From Termitomyces sp. T153 (lineage: Eukaryota > Basidiomycota > Agaricomycetes > Agaricales > Lyophyllaceae): a stretch of 64,000 nt of DNA. The notes beneath the pieces are model-generated. The model had not been told where the DNA came from, searched no databases, and was given only the letters and a program-made list of their open reading frames with translations. The stretch's first letter is position 1. Each line of letters begins with the position of its first letter. Where the stretch lies: positions 1,984,001-2,048,000 of the forward strand of contig JACKQL020000002.1 in NCBI GenBank assembly GCA_018296165.2, given 5' to 3'. A program made the position numbers and the translations under genes. Shown in pieces: positions 33,368 through 45,224 of the stretch.

Positions 33368-34421
33368 ATGCCGATCCAACAGCCCTCTAATCAAATCAAG
33401 TAAGTCTTTTCTGTGTTGAATGGACCAAGGATCTGAGCTTGATTTGGAGACTAACCAACGTCTCTATCGTGCGACTAAAGAAGGGTGGCAAGCGTTTCGA
33501 GGTATTATATTCTTTCAGCATTTTGTTTCAGGCAACGTCGCCGATCGTGTCCTAGATTGCATGCTATAAGAACAAAGTCCAGGAATGGAGGACAGGAGTG
33601 CAAGTATAAGCGAGCAACCCACACGGATTGTCAAAATTGATATCACTCCTAGTGAAACAAATCTAGACGACGTACTACAGATCAGCAATGTCTTTGTTAA
33701 CGTCTCGAAAGGAGAACTTGCAAAGAGTGGCGATCTACAGAAGGCGTTTGGTACTACCGATGTTGCGGAAGTTGTTAAAGAGGTCCGTCTAACCTCGCGA
33801 GTCTTCGCTTATCAACGAACATTGCTTTATAGGTTTTGAAGAAAGGAGAGGTACAAGTTGGAGAAAAGGAACGAGATCACGATCTCTCTGCCCTACGAAA
33901 AGAAATCGCGACACTTGTAGCAGAGAAATGTGTCGATCCTGCAACGCAACGGCCGTACCCTGTCGGCATGATAGAAAAGGCGATGGCGGAAGCTGGCTTC
34001 AGTGTTAAGCAGAACAAGACGGCTAAAAGTCAGGTTAGATGACCCTTGACCCGAAGCTTGACTATTGCTGAACATCATAAGGTGTCTGAATGTATCAAGT
34101 TGTTGCAAACTGAGTCTAACCTTCCGATACAACGAGCGAGAATGCGCGTACGGGTAACGATGCCAACCACTGACAGCAAACGTCTTCGCGAAAAGATTAC
34201 CGAAGGCGCGGAGAAGGTCGAAGATGACGAGACCGGGCAAGAGGAGTGGGAAGTTGTACGTGGCGACAACAATTGACTTCCGCTGTTACTGAGTCCTCTG
34301 CCTTCAGGTTATGCTGATTGACCCAAGTCAATTCCGTATCATCAATGAAATCCTGCAGAAGGAATGCAAGGGTCGCGGGCGAATTGAAACGATGACATTC
34401 TCCGCGACAGCAGATACTTAG
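33368..34421 (+). CDS. SDO1: Ribosome maturation factor SBDS/Sdo1
   Basis: With the GTPase Efl1 it releases eIF6/Tif6 from nascent 60S subunits. Seven exons (33368-33399, 33450-33501, 33556-33599, 33653-33782, 33833-34033, 34082-34255, 34308-34421) give 248 aa, the family length. Signatures are MPIQQPSNQIKLTNVSIVRL, IACYKNKVQEWRTG, VLQISNVFVNVSKGELAKSG and RPYPVGMIEKAM, with a C-terminal domain ending MTFSATADT. The intron 33600-33652 needs a GC donor (GAGT|GCAAGT), since no GT donor keeps the frame. The gene ends 67 bp from the convergent ALG1 stop. Confidence 0.95.
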
Positions 34422-34488
34422 CTTCTTTTGTGTGTATAAATGACAGTGTGTTGTATTGGTAAATTGTTACGTTGTACAAGCATCGCGT

Positions 34489-36584
34489 TTACGAGTCCAT
34501 TATGTGAGAATGAGTGGGGCTAAGTTCACTCAATATCAGACGCTTGACTGTGCGGTTCCAATTCTCATCCCATGTTCCCCACGTCCATTCCTGATCTAAT
34601 GACTGGCATGGGGCATGCTCGGTTGAGTGACGCTTGTATGTGCGAGAAAACGAAGCACGAAGGTCATGGAGATGCGGCGTCTCAGGAAAGCCACTTAATA
34701 GATACTGTAGACATCAATGCTTCAGTTTGCGCCAAGTGATCGAGATGCAAGAAAGCTTGTACCTCCAGCTGCTCCGCCAACTGGGAAGAAGTCTTGAAAA
34801 CGCGACCATTCAAACCATCTTTGACAAGTTCATGTAAACTGCAGATAAAGGATGAGCCATACAATAATAAAGCATTGAACGGCTGTACCATGTGAAGTCC
34901 AAAGCGCAAACCGGCAGGCCGCATCCAAACATGTCGACAACCTTCATTGGAAGATCCAACCCCGATGAGCTGGAATGCAAACTTACACCCAAATCTGCCG
35001 AACCTAGAACAAAAGAAAAAATGTTACTCGACTACCGACCTGAAGCCGCAAAATTATACCTAGTAATGTTGGATAGTCTTCTGGTTCCAGCCAAAGGCTG
35101 ACACACCGGACCCACTCCCATTGTTTTTGAAGTTTGGTTACTTCCTTCATATATCTCTCACGAAGCGGACCTCTGCCGGTGATGATAACCAAAAGTTTGG
35201 GTAAACTTGCCACACGACTTTGCTCTCCCTTTGTACTATCACGTAGAATCGATAATTCTCTCGCACGCATTTCGTAAACCTGTATTGCTTCCAGTAGAAT
35301 ACCAAAATCCTCATCAGGTGTCCAGGACGTGCTGGATACGAGAAGTGCAGGCCTATCGGGTCGCAGACGTAGTTGCACTTCTGTATAAGGTGCGGTGGCT
35401 GAAATTGGTGGAATAGTAGGAGAGATCTTGGCACGGTATTCAATACTATTGCGACGGGCAGCTGATCCTGCAGTGGATGAAACCGTGGATGTTGGTTGAA
35501 GCTCAGAGATAGTATGTGTGAAGGGCGTGGAGTAAGGTACGGAGGATTCTGGAAGGAAATCGTGTAAGGGGACTTGGAGCGTCAAAGAAGGCTTAAGCCG
35601 AACGAAGAGCTACCGAGGAACAAGTTAGATAGAAAAGTTTCTTCAAATCTGGCCATACTTCATGAATCTCCTGTGACGATGAGCGGCGGAAACGATGGGG
35701 AGGCCGATCATGTAATACCAATTTGTGCCCCCTGACAGGTACTTCCTGTCACAAAAAATCCAGCATGCAGAGAAGGATACATACCGAAGGTCCCACTTTT
35801 GGACTAGGTAATGTCTCATAGCGTTGGTCACAAATAGATGCGCATAGGCGTTCTTTCCAAACGTCGCTTCGAACCTTATACAAAGTAAGGCTTTGGAGCT
35901 GGAGTATATAACGAAAGTGTAAATGCGCACCATGTTGCGATCCTGACAAAAGGATGTTCATTGCCTAGTCTCAATGCCAAAATGCTGTAGCCCAGATTAT
36001 GCCAATCGATAATAATTTTGCTCCCTGTGATCTTTTCGACTAGCCATATAACAGCGAGAGTAGGAATAGTAGGAGGATTCTGTTTGTTTGCATAAGTCAA
36101 AGTATATCGCGACGTGAGACATGCGACAAACTTGGACAAGAATGAACTCTGGTGGCTGGGCTATTCGCACTAGTAGTACAAAAAGCAACGTATATATTTG
36201 GTGGAAGACCTTGATGGGACCATACAGGATGAACGGCAATAGCGACCCCAAAAACTTGGGTGGGTCAGTGAGATGATGTGTTTGGACCTTGCTCTGCCGT
36301 TGCAGTGATGGTATGGGCTTTGAACCTTGTGAAACGCGCTTGAAAACGATAGTTGTTGGTCAAGAACAAACAAACGCACCTCCGTACCCGATGACATGCG
36401 TTAAAAAGTCATTCTCGGCAAAACTCTGCGCATGGTACATCATTCGCGGACTGCGACCGATGTCCCCGAGTACAACAATCGCCACAGTCCGAAGAGCGAG
36501 TCTTTTACGCGAAAACGACCAAAAGCGCCATACAATCCACGACGAGACGAGTATGATGGCAACATTCACAGGCGTATAAGGCAT
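34489..36584 (-). CDS. ALG1: ALG1 beta-1,4-mannosyltransferase
   Basis: Adds the first mannose to GlcNAc2-PP-dolichol on the cytosolic ER face. Nine exons (36584-36380, 36325-36132, 36079-35931, 35874-35785, 35731-35659, 35609-35060, 35003-34889, 34838-34763, 34704-34489) give 555 aa. An N-terminal membrane anchor ([14 protein letters not shown]) precedes glycosyltransferase blocks [87 protein letters not shown] and [13 protein letters not shown] Ser/Thr-rich insertion of about 50 aa in exon 6 makes it longer than yeast Alg1. The start lies 117 bp from the divergent NFU1 start. Confidence 0.94.
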
Positions 36585-36701
36585 CGAATAAGGACGACTA
36601 TGACTTCCGCGAATTTCAATCCATATATAACATACACGTGATGTCATTGGCGTTTTATTCATCGTCTTCGGAGACTTTTTCAGTCACAACCTTTCACGAC
36701 A

Positions 36702-37743
36702 ATGTCTTCAGTGAGGCGCATAACAAGATTATCACAACATTTTCGGCCAGGACGCATTGTCGTCGGCACACCGTTGCGACCTGTTGGTTCTTATCCAATC
36801 ATCCGGCATGCTTCGATTTTTGCCAATGCATCTACACACACATTTCGACATTTTCCTCAACGCCCCAACGAAAACCCTCCTATGAGTAAGGATCATTATC
36901 ATGAGTCAAATGATTTTTCAACGAAAAGCTCCCTCAGCACGCTCGATGTTCATTCAGACCGAAACTACACCTAACGATGATGCTCTCAAGTTCATCCCCG
37001 GCTCGCCTGTCATGGAAGAAGGTACAGCGGAATTTCTGGACACCCGTTCGGCATTGGCTTCTCCCCTTGCAACTCGACTTATGGGTGTCGAGGGCGTTAC
37101 TGGTGTTTTCTACGGACCTGATTTTGTCACTGTCTCCAAAGATTCTGAAGTGACCTGGGCAATTATTAAACCAGAAATTTATTCTCTGCTCATGGAGTAT
37201 TTTACGTCTGGGAAACCTTTATTCCGAAGTGATGAGGATAGGGAAAATGCTGGTCCTCAAGATACACGGATATTGGATACTGATTCTGTAACTGTCGCGA
37301 TGATCAAGGAGCTACTGGAGACGCGGGTACGGCCTGCAATTATGGAAGATGGAGGAGATATCGAATATCGAGGTTTTGATGAGGACAGCGGTATAGTCAG
37401 CGTCAAACTCAAGGGGAGCTGTAGGGATTGCTCTTCCAGTACTGTTACGCTGAAGTCTGGGGTTGAACGGATGTTGAAGCATTATATCACCGAGGTTCAA
37501 GGCGTAGAGCAGGTCAGTGTCCGAATATTCTAGTTACCTTGCCTCAGTTTTTACATTGGTCGTCCCCAGATAATAGACCAGGAAGAAGAGATTGCTCTAG
37601 AGGAGTTCAACAAGTTGGAACAAAAGCTTGCCGGAAAAGCAGCTCAAAAGGATTCCAGGTGAGTCACTTATCTTTCCAAGAGATTCAGAGGTGACAACCT
37701 TTACGTCGTGGTGAACAGTATGGCACAATATATGTCTGTCTAA
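36702..37743 (+). CDS. NFU1: NFU1-type mitochondrial Fe-S cluster scaffold
   Basis: Delivers [4Fe-4S] clusters to mitochondrial enzymes such as lipoate synthase. Exons 36702-36885, 36938-37512, 37570-37658 and 37719-37743 give 290 aa. The N-terminal 60 residues are Arg/Ser/His-rich without acids, fitting a mitochondrial presequence. The Nfu N domain starts MFIQTETTPNDDALKFIPG. The NifU-like C domain has the cluster-binding Cys pair in GSCRDCSSST (Cys223 and Cys226). The first acceptor could be 36926 instead of 36937, adding four residues in frame. The last short exon (SMAQYMSV) is the least certain. Confidence 0.93.
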
Positions 37744-38257
37744 TTTTAAACAGGGAAATTTTTATGTACACGCTGGGGTTGAACGTCGAACGTTGATCAT
37801 CAGGCCACGTGGCAGCATATCTTCCTACGATTTCAGTCAAATGATTTGTCTGCTGTGAATTACAAGCTTCTTCGAGTACTTGATGCCACGCTTGTATCAT
37901 GGCTTTCTCAAGCTTATTCGCTGGTCGAGACTTGAACTTTAATTGCAACTAACACATAAGATATTTCCAAATATTCTCAACATCGAATTGAAGTTTGCCG
38001 GCAGACATATGCTATTTGTGACCAGACCCATGACTGTCTCTAAATCTACGGAAGCAAACGTAGCATTGATTATCTAATCGTCGCAGTTGCCGCTTGGCCG
38101 AAGGTTAGCCTGAGGATGGCTTCTCATTACTATTAAAACTCTTGAGCTTCCACTTTCCAAGCTCTTTCCCTCCACACTCTTAGAAAGTTTTTCAGTCTGC
38201 ATACCTCCATTTTTCCTGTCCTCTTTCTCTATAAAACACTCATTTTCGTCGGCCAAC
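37744..38257. promoter_or_regulatory. Intergenic / promoter of the copper-fist gene
   Basis: These 514 bp hold a TATAAAA at 38230-38236, 22 bp before the ATG-only exon of the next gene; if it is used, the 5' leader is very short. A minus ORF (37685-37948) overlaps the NFU1 3' end and lacks domain support. Confidence 0.4.
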
Positions 38258-39806
38258 ATGGTAATCTCAATGCCTTGCAAATCCGGACATACCGTTCACC
38301 AGTTACATAGGTCTATGTAAATAGTAAGAAGTTCGCTTGGTGGGTTGATTCTAGTTCTTGATCTAAATCCAATTTCTTAGAGCTCTCTTCTAGTGAATCT
38401 TGTATTAAAGGACACCGTTCTTCATCGTGTCGTCACAACGATCGTCCGCTATTCGAGATAAAGAAGAAAGGCCGTCCAGTCTCACAGTGTGAGAAGTGTC
38501 GTGAACTACGCCAGTCGAAACGAATACATTCAAAATGTACGTGCAACGAACGCGACAGTGCACTGACAGGCGGTTCCTCCAAAGCAGTCCTTGGAATCAA
38601 ATGTACGCTATCGTCCTCACGATGCCCATACGTCGGAACTAGCTGAATTCTACTTCTACTCACACAGCCAAAAGATTCATACCCATCGTTCCAGCACTCC
38701 CAAATGGCCTTCAGGATGTCTTGAAGACTTCCCGAATTACTAGTTCACCTGCCGATGTACGGCAACGAGGTAAGCTACTATCATCGCGGTACGTAACGAA
38801 TATCTCTCATTCGGAATATCCAGTCGACACACTCTTGAACCCTTGCAAATGCAAGAGTGTATGGCATTGTGAATGCCAATCCTCAAATCAATACATATTG
38901 CAAGAACGGACAGGACAGGACCAAGGGTTGGACACATTTGTTCGTGCTGCTGCGATATCTGAAAATTCACCCTCCATGCCAACTAGTAATGTCGCACCGT
39001 CCAAACGAATATCGTCCCGTCCATCTAGCCCAAGCAATAGCAATAACAGCGCAACCAACAAACGAACGAAGCATGCTGAAGTGGCATCACTCTCCCCTGG
39101 TCCCGATTTGGCTCCTATCTTCCTTGATACCCTTTCATCATCGTCAGAAGGCTCTTCATCGCGCTTACCAACTTTTGAGACGATGCCCCCAATGAGTATA
39201 ATAAAATCTCTTGCTGGTTCCGGGTGTACATGTGGTTTCCAATGCGCTTGCCCGGGGTGTATCGAACACCGCGGGCCAGAACATGCTTCTTCCGCGCGCA
39301 AGGATTGTGCTGACGGGTGTGGTACTTGCATAGATTACGCCTCCGGCATTGCGCTACCCACTGTCTCCAGTGGTGCATCCTCATCCTCTGATATCTTCGA
39401 TCGTTTCTTTGCTCGTGCTGCAGCTCTTCCCGCTCCGCCGACCAATCGCAAAATGGGCGTTGGCACCACATTGGACCCCGTGAACGTGACGGTATATCCT
39501 GAACTAGCCCTCAATGATGACGATCGCGCGCTTGCCTTCGGACTGGTCACCGTTCCAAAACTGGAGTGCTGTGGCGGCATCTGTGGTTGCCCAGAAGGGA
39601 CATGTGGATGTGGAAAGGCTTGTGACGGTTGTTGCAAAGATCATTTCCCTGGCCAAGACCATGCCTCACATCGAATTGATCAGAGACAGAAATCGATTGA
39701 ACTTGAAGTTATATCTGCAGCGGCGGCCGATGATGCGGAATCGATGCCATCTGCGGTTCCTGCACGCCACAGCTGTACAAGTAAGGCTGCTTTGATGGCA
39801 CAATGA
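38258..39806 (+). CDS. Copper-fist transcription factor (Mac1/Cuf1/Ace1 type)
   Basis: Copper-sensing DNA-binding regulator of copper and iron homeostasis. Exons are 38258-38260 (the ATG alone), 38311-38339, 38394-38602, 38668-38769 and 38824-39806; 441 aa. The copper fist reads MVYVNSKKFACESCIKGHR, giving the invariant Cys11, Cys14, Cys23 and His25, then FEIKKKGRPVSQCEKCREL with the minor-groove GRP motif. A later VDTLLNPCKCKSVWHCEC block is typical of basidiomycete homologues. Two Cys-rich clusters in the last exon (CTCGFQCACPGC and CCGGICGCPEGTCGCGKAC) could bind Cu(I). The ATG-only exon is inferred because the family begins M-V-Y/F and GTC directly follows the intron. Confidence 0.9.
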
Positions 39807-40121
39807 TCTTCAATTTCTTGTTCCCGTTGGGGTGGAATGTACAATATCTTCAGGATTCTTATCGTTACGTGTAGTCAATCATGCAACAAATTTCTGGTAT
39901 TGGGTGACTCGTGAATTTTCAGATGGGACTTTCAGCGTCTTAGCGCAAAGAATCGCTCAAGTCAGTACAATTGCCTATGGCATGCTCATCGTAATAATAC
40001 AGAAGGAAGTTACAGATTCCGTTAAAACCACAATATTTGTTACCCTCGGGGATAAGGCTACACCCTGCAATGATATCGTCAGTTGTAGTTGATTCGATAT
40101 ATAGCTGAATAAAAAATGAAC
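39807..40121. other. Convergent 3' interval
   Basis: These 315 bp lie between the stops of the copper-fist gene and the E2 gene. A plus ORF (39832-40092) has no domain support. Confidence 0.45.
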
Positions 40122-41054
40122 TTACGTATCATCTGAAAGAGCAGCGCGTCAAAATCAGTGTTATCACACAGGCACGAGGACTCTGATCATACATACCGTC
40201 ATAGTGGAATCGTGTCTAATAACAAAACATCAAAGTACTTAACACTCTATGCATGCAATGATTAGGTTTTTGACACACCTTCTTTGGGTTGTCGGGCGCG
40301 TTGCGAACGTAGCGATCATTGTCAATAGGGCTGAATCAACAATACATATCATTTTGGCAGAAAAATGCCTAACTCCAAGAGACAACGTACCGTTCCTTTT
40401 TCTGTGAGTATAGAAGATAATCAGAACCTTGCAATAACGAATACAGTCGTAACAGCACCTTGCATGATGCGAGCATACTCTGAATTGTTACGCAGACAGC
40501 AACGACACTGAGGACAGGTGACCACTCGTTTCCAAGTATAGAAGCACATATCTGGAATGTGACTTCTCAGTTTACGCGAAGAATGAATAATGAGAGAAGA
40601 CTGACATGGCCATTGGAGTACACGTGCTTAAGGTGTATGAACAAAGGCTCAAAGATGTAGAAGAAGTGACCTACGGGGTGGATAGGCGATGTATGACCAT
40701 CTACCACGACAAACTGGACTGCGGGTGAGGAGATTGGGTAGCTTGAGTCAAATCTGAACTGTAGGGTATACTTTTCGTCCTAAAGGCACGCTTGATCTAC
40801 CATAACAAGTGAGGATGATATCAATGGCTCACCTTATAGAGCGACTCCCCCATGACCTCTATCGTAAACCACCAGGTTTCAAAATCGTCGGCCTTGACGA
40901 GCGTGATTCCTACATGTGTTCAGTTATCAGTATAAATGAATCTAAAGCCGATGAGTACTACAAGGTTCATTAAGATGGACTCACCAACTGGGCATCCCTC
41001 GTTTCGTATCTCGGTCAGTTCCTTGCCGAGACGCCTCGCAGAAATGGAGGCCAT
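40122..41054 (-). CDS. UBE2W-type ubiquitin-conjugating enzyme
   Basis: E2 enzyme; animal UBE2W attaches ubiquitin to protein N-termini. Nine exons (41054-40985, 40909-40833, 40779-40675, 40626-40606, 40551-40459, 40401-40391, 40330-40279, 40215-40197, 40132-40122) give 152 aa, matching UBE2W (151 aa). Start MASISARRLGKELTEI; UBC core LQFRFDSSYPISSP; active site HVYSNGHICASIL with catalytic Cys93; then WSPVLSVVAVCVTIQSML, NDRYVRNAPDNPKKTRFHYD and end DDT. Three exons are 11-21 nt. Lack of the usual HPN before the Cys (HPH here) is a family hallmark. Confidence 0.93.
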
Positions 41055-41454
41055 GCTGCTCAAGGAGTCCAAAATAACAGTAAAGAGTTTATTCCAAGTC
41101 CTTTCCTCCGTGATTGCCAATCGGAGATAAAGCTACTATAAACAAGTGCAAATATAGATACTTATATAGCGCCAAGCTTTTCATCCTTTTTTTTCAATGT
41201 CATGTCTCCCTGCCATAGAGTCACTTGCCGTCCCACATTACATCCAGGGATATGCAGGCGCTCGTGGGGATACAGATCATCGCAAGGTCATTCCACGCCA
41301 CGCCTGGAAGGTGTGGCAACCATTTTCTTGGAGCACCGTCAAATGTGGCCTGGCACGATACATCCATTCCACTTAGCTTTAGATTTATCGACATGTCCAA
41401 ATATCATTATCAGTACATTGTGACATTGGTTTCTATCTTCTGTTCAAGCGGTGT
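41055..41454. promoter_or_regulatory. Intergenic, E2 gene promoter
   Basis: These 400 bp lie between the E2 start and the HEM3 stop, both on the minus strand. TATATAG-like sequence near 41163 could belong to the E2 promoter. No other gene is supported. Confidence 0.35.
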
Positions 41455-42628
41455 TTACTTGTCAGCCTTTTGTGCCTTCTCTACTCTCTGCTCTCTGTCC
41501 AGATTAATATCATCCAGTATCTTTTTGGCCCCCATGCTGCTCAGCATCCTTGCAAGTGTGCTTCCTGCCTCCTCTGCCTCCTCTGCACTTGCCACCCTAG
41601 CCCGTATAGTGTGCTCAACATGGAGATCACCAGCAAGTGCTGTCACGCATCCAGTCAGAGTCAAGGTACCGGTCTTCTTGTCTCCGACTTCTACATCCAA
41701 CTTGCTTGATACTCCAATTGGCACACTACATCCACCCTCTAGCACGCGCAGGCACGCGCGTTCAGCCAAGCACATCCATTCCGTCTCCCAATGCGTCAAC
41801 TTTCGGCATAGTGCAAGTGCTTCGGCATCATCGTTGCGAATTTCTACAGCGAGAGCACCTTGGGAAACGGCGTGGTAGAGGGTGGGAGGTTGGAGATCGG
41901 TGGTGATCCGGTCACCCATCCCGAGACGTACAAGACCTGCTTTAGCAAGGATCAAAGCAGCGTACGGTCCATCAGGCGCGTCTAGTTTGGCAAGGCGAGT
42001 ATTTCTGTGGTTGGCTCACTCAGCTACGACGCGAGAGAGCAAGATCATACGTACAAGTTTCCTCGCTTCAAAACATTGTATTAATTGAATTGAAAAATAC
42101 GACAAACAAACCGCTCACCGCATCGAGGAATTTGAGGGAAGGGAAATTTCTTTTCAACTGCGCAACCCGGCGGACACTGCTTGTCCCGACCACACTTCCT
42201 TCCGGTAGCTCTTCGAGGCTCTTCCACGGTTTTCCGCTTTTTACAACAAGGCTGTCAACTGGATCCTCTCTTTTCAAGATCGCCCCAATGGAGCAGCCTT
42301 CTGGCAGTGTAGTTGGGACATCTTTCAAAGAATGAATGACCATATCAACCCCGCGTTCTTTCAGCGCAATTTCCAACTCCTTAGTCCAAAGAGCCTTCCC
42401 TCCAATAAGATATAGCGCTTGAGATTGATTCTTATCGCCAGAAGTTGACATGAAAGATGTTGAGAACGTAGGACCCTGACGGTCAAAACTGCCATCGCTT
42501 GGAGGATGAAGGTCCTGAAGGGATGCTAGGACGATATTGGTCTGAATCTGTGCTAATTGTGAGGCTCTTGAAGCGAGAACGAAATTCCTTGAGGAAGATA
42601 CGGTCACTGGTGGTTGTGCGGACGTCAT
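41455..42628 (-). CDS. HEM3: Hydroxymethylbilane synthase (porphobilinogen deaminase)
   Basis: Condenses four porphobilinogens in cytosolic haem synthesis. Exons 42628-42119, 42065-42055 (11 nt) and 42004-41455 give 356 aa. Motifs are FVLASRASQLAQIQ, GKALWTKELE, VHSLKD as VIHSLKDVPT, SVVGTSSVRRVAQLKRNFP, RGNLNTRLAKLD and YAALILAKAGLVRLG. The dipyrromethane cofactor Cys is in VLEGGCSVPIG (Cys266). The microexon encodes RGN, the start of the RGN(L/V)xTR substrate-binding block, so its inclusion is essential. Confidence 0.96.
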
Positions 42629-43140
42629 GAAGAGTTGTGAAAATGTGAGGAGTGGTATGGTTGATCAAGAAGATAATGGCAATCCCGAAATAGGATTTCC
42701 TTTTTGATCTCGATTGCTGAGGCAACCTTTCATTCATTCAAGCTGCCCATCAATGAGGGCCGGAGACCGCTTATATTTATCTTGCTACTTCAAGTTGCAG
42801 TGACATTTCACTCGAGTGAGAATCCATATCACACTACCAAATCAGAAGAGTTAACAAACAAAAGAACAGACGTTGACAAACTGGAAATAACTTATCAATG
42901 ACATATTGCTTGGATGATCGCTACGTAGGACAATAAGAACGAAGCTCATTCCGGAAATTTCACGCTTTCTTCTGAATTTCCATTTCCTCTCTGTGATCTG
43001 CTCCCTGACCGCCCGTTTACGACCCATCTCTCGTTTCTCTCCTCTTGACGAGGCTTACATTCATTTCTCAACAACTTGAATTTCGAACAGTTCTGACTGG
43101 CCCCTGAAACGACTTAGTATACCACCTTAACGCCTGATTG
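42629..43140. promoter_or_regulatory. Divergent promoter interval (HEM3 / secreted protein)
   Basis: These 512 bp lie between starts at 42628 (minus) and 43141 (plus). Pyrimidine-rich stretches at 42971-43045 suit the plus-strand gene, as is common in basidiomycete promoters. No TATA box is obvious. Confidence 0.4.
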
Positions 43141-44979
43141 ATGTTGTCATTCATGATCCTGTTGATCTCTGTCCTTGCAAAGAAATGCTTTGCAGCTCCC
43201 GTTTGCCCTGGTCCCTCACGTGGCGCTGGCGCGGAACCCTTTGTACTCCCTAGTCCAACGGATGGTCCAGGTATAAGCTCAGACGTTTTTTCTAAAGAAC
43301 AACGGTGTTTACGTATAACAAATCAGGGCCGACCTTTGATGCTACAGCAACAAGAGCATCTACTTCTGCTCAGATCAGAAGTCTCGCATCCCCCAATACC
43401 TGTTTCGACGTTTCAGATTTTCGTGCTGGTGATTTTAGATTCAATCTTGTTCCAATTGCCATGAAACAATGCGACCCAAGTGTAGACGGTCAAAAGTTTG
43501 ATCTCATTACTAAGGTAGAAGAATTCATTGTCAATACCACCATAGACTCACAGGAACAGGGTGAACACAACGATGTTGAAGACGGAAGCCGAACTTTGAT
43601 TGTGTCAAGTCAGCAGTTAACTTGTGTCGACAGGCGTAGTAACATCAACGATCATACTCGTCCTGGTCTTTTCGCTTGTGGTAAGTATGGGAGTCAGGCT
43701 ATCGCCCTTGGCCTCTCGCTGATTTCTTTACTAGGTGGGCGTGCTGCAGGAGATGGCGGAACAACCGCCGATCAGCAGTATTTCTTCAACTCTACCGCAA
43801 ATTTTTCCAGTGGCATAGGTTTCCCTCTCGTAAGGAATGCTGTGAACAATGGCATCGGGCCAGGAAACCAATGTCTAGCCCTGAACTCTGATGGATTCCT
43901 CAGCAATACTCCATGCACACCTCCGTTCTTCACGCCCGAGCAGACATGGGTAATCGGTGATAATGGTTTCATTACGCCTCCAACTGCAGCTTCTGATACT
44001 CCTGTCTCCAATGTTACCACCTCGATATCTGTCATGTCCAACTCCTTATCTGTCATGTCTAGCCCCTCCATCTCTCCAAGCCAGGTTACTGTTTCGTCTG
44101 TTCAATGCCAATCCAGCATCACCTCAACTCAATTCCCTCCTTCTAGCAGCGCTATCAAAGCTGCAACGACCATTACGACTACAAATTCCAACGCGTCAAA
44201 GACCAACACATTGGCACCCACTAGCACGTCCTCTTCAGTCCCAGAAAAGTTTGTTCTCCCTGTTCCGGTAGACGGACCTGGTACGTTCATTCTTCCTTGA
44301 AGGATGGTCGGTATCTTAACCTTCATCTCTTACAGGTCCAACATTTGATGCGACCGCCACCCGGGCTGCCACTAGCGTACAAATCAGAAGCGCGACATCT
44401 CCTGATACCTGCTTAGACGTATCTGACTTCCGAGCTGGTGACTTTCGCTTCAACCTGGTACCCATTGCTCTCAAAAAATGTGATTCGTCTATCGATGGCC
44501 AAAAATTCGATCTGATCACAAAGGTCTGTATTAAGAAACACGAAGAGCTGGCGCGAAAGTTGACTTTACGACAGGGCGTACATAACGACGTGCCGGATGG
44601 TAGCCGCACGCTGATCGTCTCAAGCCAGCAATTCACCTGCATTGACAGGCTGAAAAACAAGAACGATCACCTGCGACCTGGTCTTTTCGCTTGCGGTTCG
44701 TATTCTCATCCTCAGTCTTCTCTCTGTTTCTCATCTGACCTTGATAACATAGGTGGGCGTGCTGCTGGAGACGGCGGAACTCAATCGGACGAGCAGTTCT
44801 TCTTCAACTCGACTGCAAAGTTTTCTGATGGGATTGGGTTCCCCTATGTCACTAACGCTGCCAATGGTGGTGTTGGGCCTGGCAACCAGTGCTTGTCATT
44901 CAACACTGATGGGTTCGCGAGTAATATTCCTTGTGCACCCCCCTTCTTTACTCCCGAGCAGATATGGATTGTAGGTTAA
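43141..44979 (+). CDS. Secreted ricin-B-like protein with duplicated three-exon module
   Basis: Exons 43141-43270, 43327-43514, 43560-43680, 43735-44280, 44336-44523, 44575-44695 and 44753-44979 give 506 aa. A signal peptide (MLSFMILLISVLAKKCFAA) is followed by two homologous domains of about 180 aa. Each has PTFDATATRA, CxDVSDFRAGDFRFNLVPIA, DGQKFDLITK, GSRTLIVSSQQ, RPGLFACGGRAAGDGG, FFNSTA and FFTPEQ blocks. The domains are joined by a Ser/Thr-rich linker (about residues 275-330). The C-x-D-V start and Q-x-F/W-like ending recall beta-trefoil ricin-B lectins; sugar binding is inferred. Exons 2/5 (188 nt) and 3/6 (121 nt) have identical lengths. Confidence 0.86.
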
Positions 44980-45224
44980 GTTACAGTGAGAACCATCAAA
45001 GGGCGCATCTGCTAGACATAGTTAGATGCAGAAATCCAGAAATCTCCTCAGCCAGCTCAGTACTTACAAGAAAAGCTTTCGTTCGTATTACTATACATGA
45101 TACTTTACAGTATGAGATGAGTGGAGAGATACTTGAAAAACGTGCACCAAGTAGACAATTTTGGACTAAGATGAAAGAAAGCAAAGATATCTGAAAGCAA
45201 AGCACACAAACAAGATCTATCACT
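44980..45224. other. Convergent 3' interval
   Basis: The secreted ricin-like gene and the RanBPM gene end toward each other across 245 bp. No feature is supported. Confidence 0.5.

Noticed and set aside
37685..37948. Minus ORF of about 87 codons with QAWHQVLEEACN
   Set aside because: It overlaps the 3' end of NFU1, begins at a non-ATG codon, and has no recognised domain.
43305..44300. Uninterrupted 331 aa ORF as a simple single-exon gene
   Set aside because: It starts inside an intron without a signal peptide; the spliced model gives the signal peptide and duplicated modules. The open frame reflects the stop-free introns reported above.
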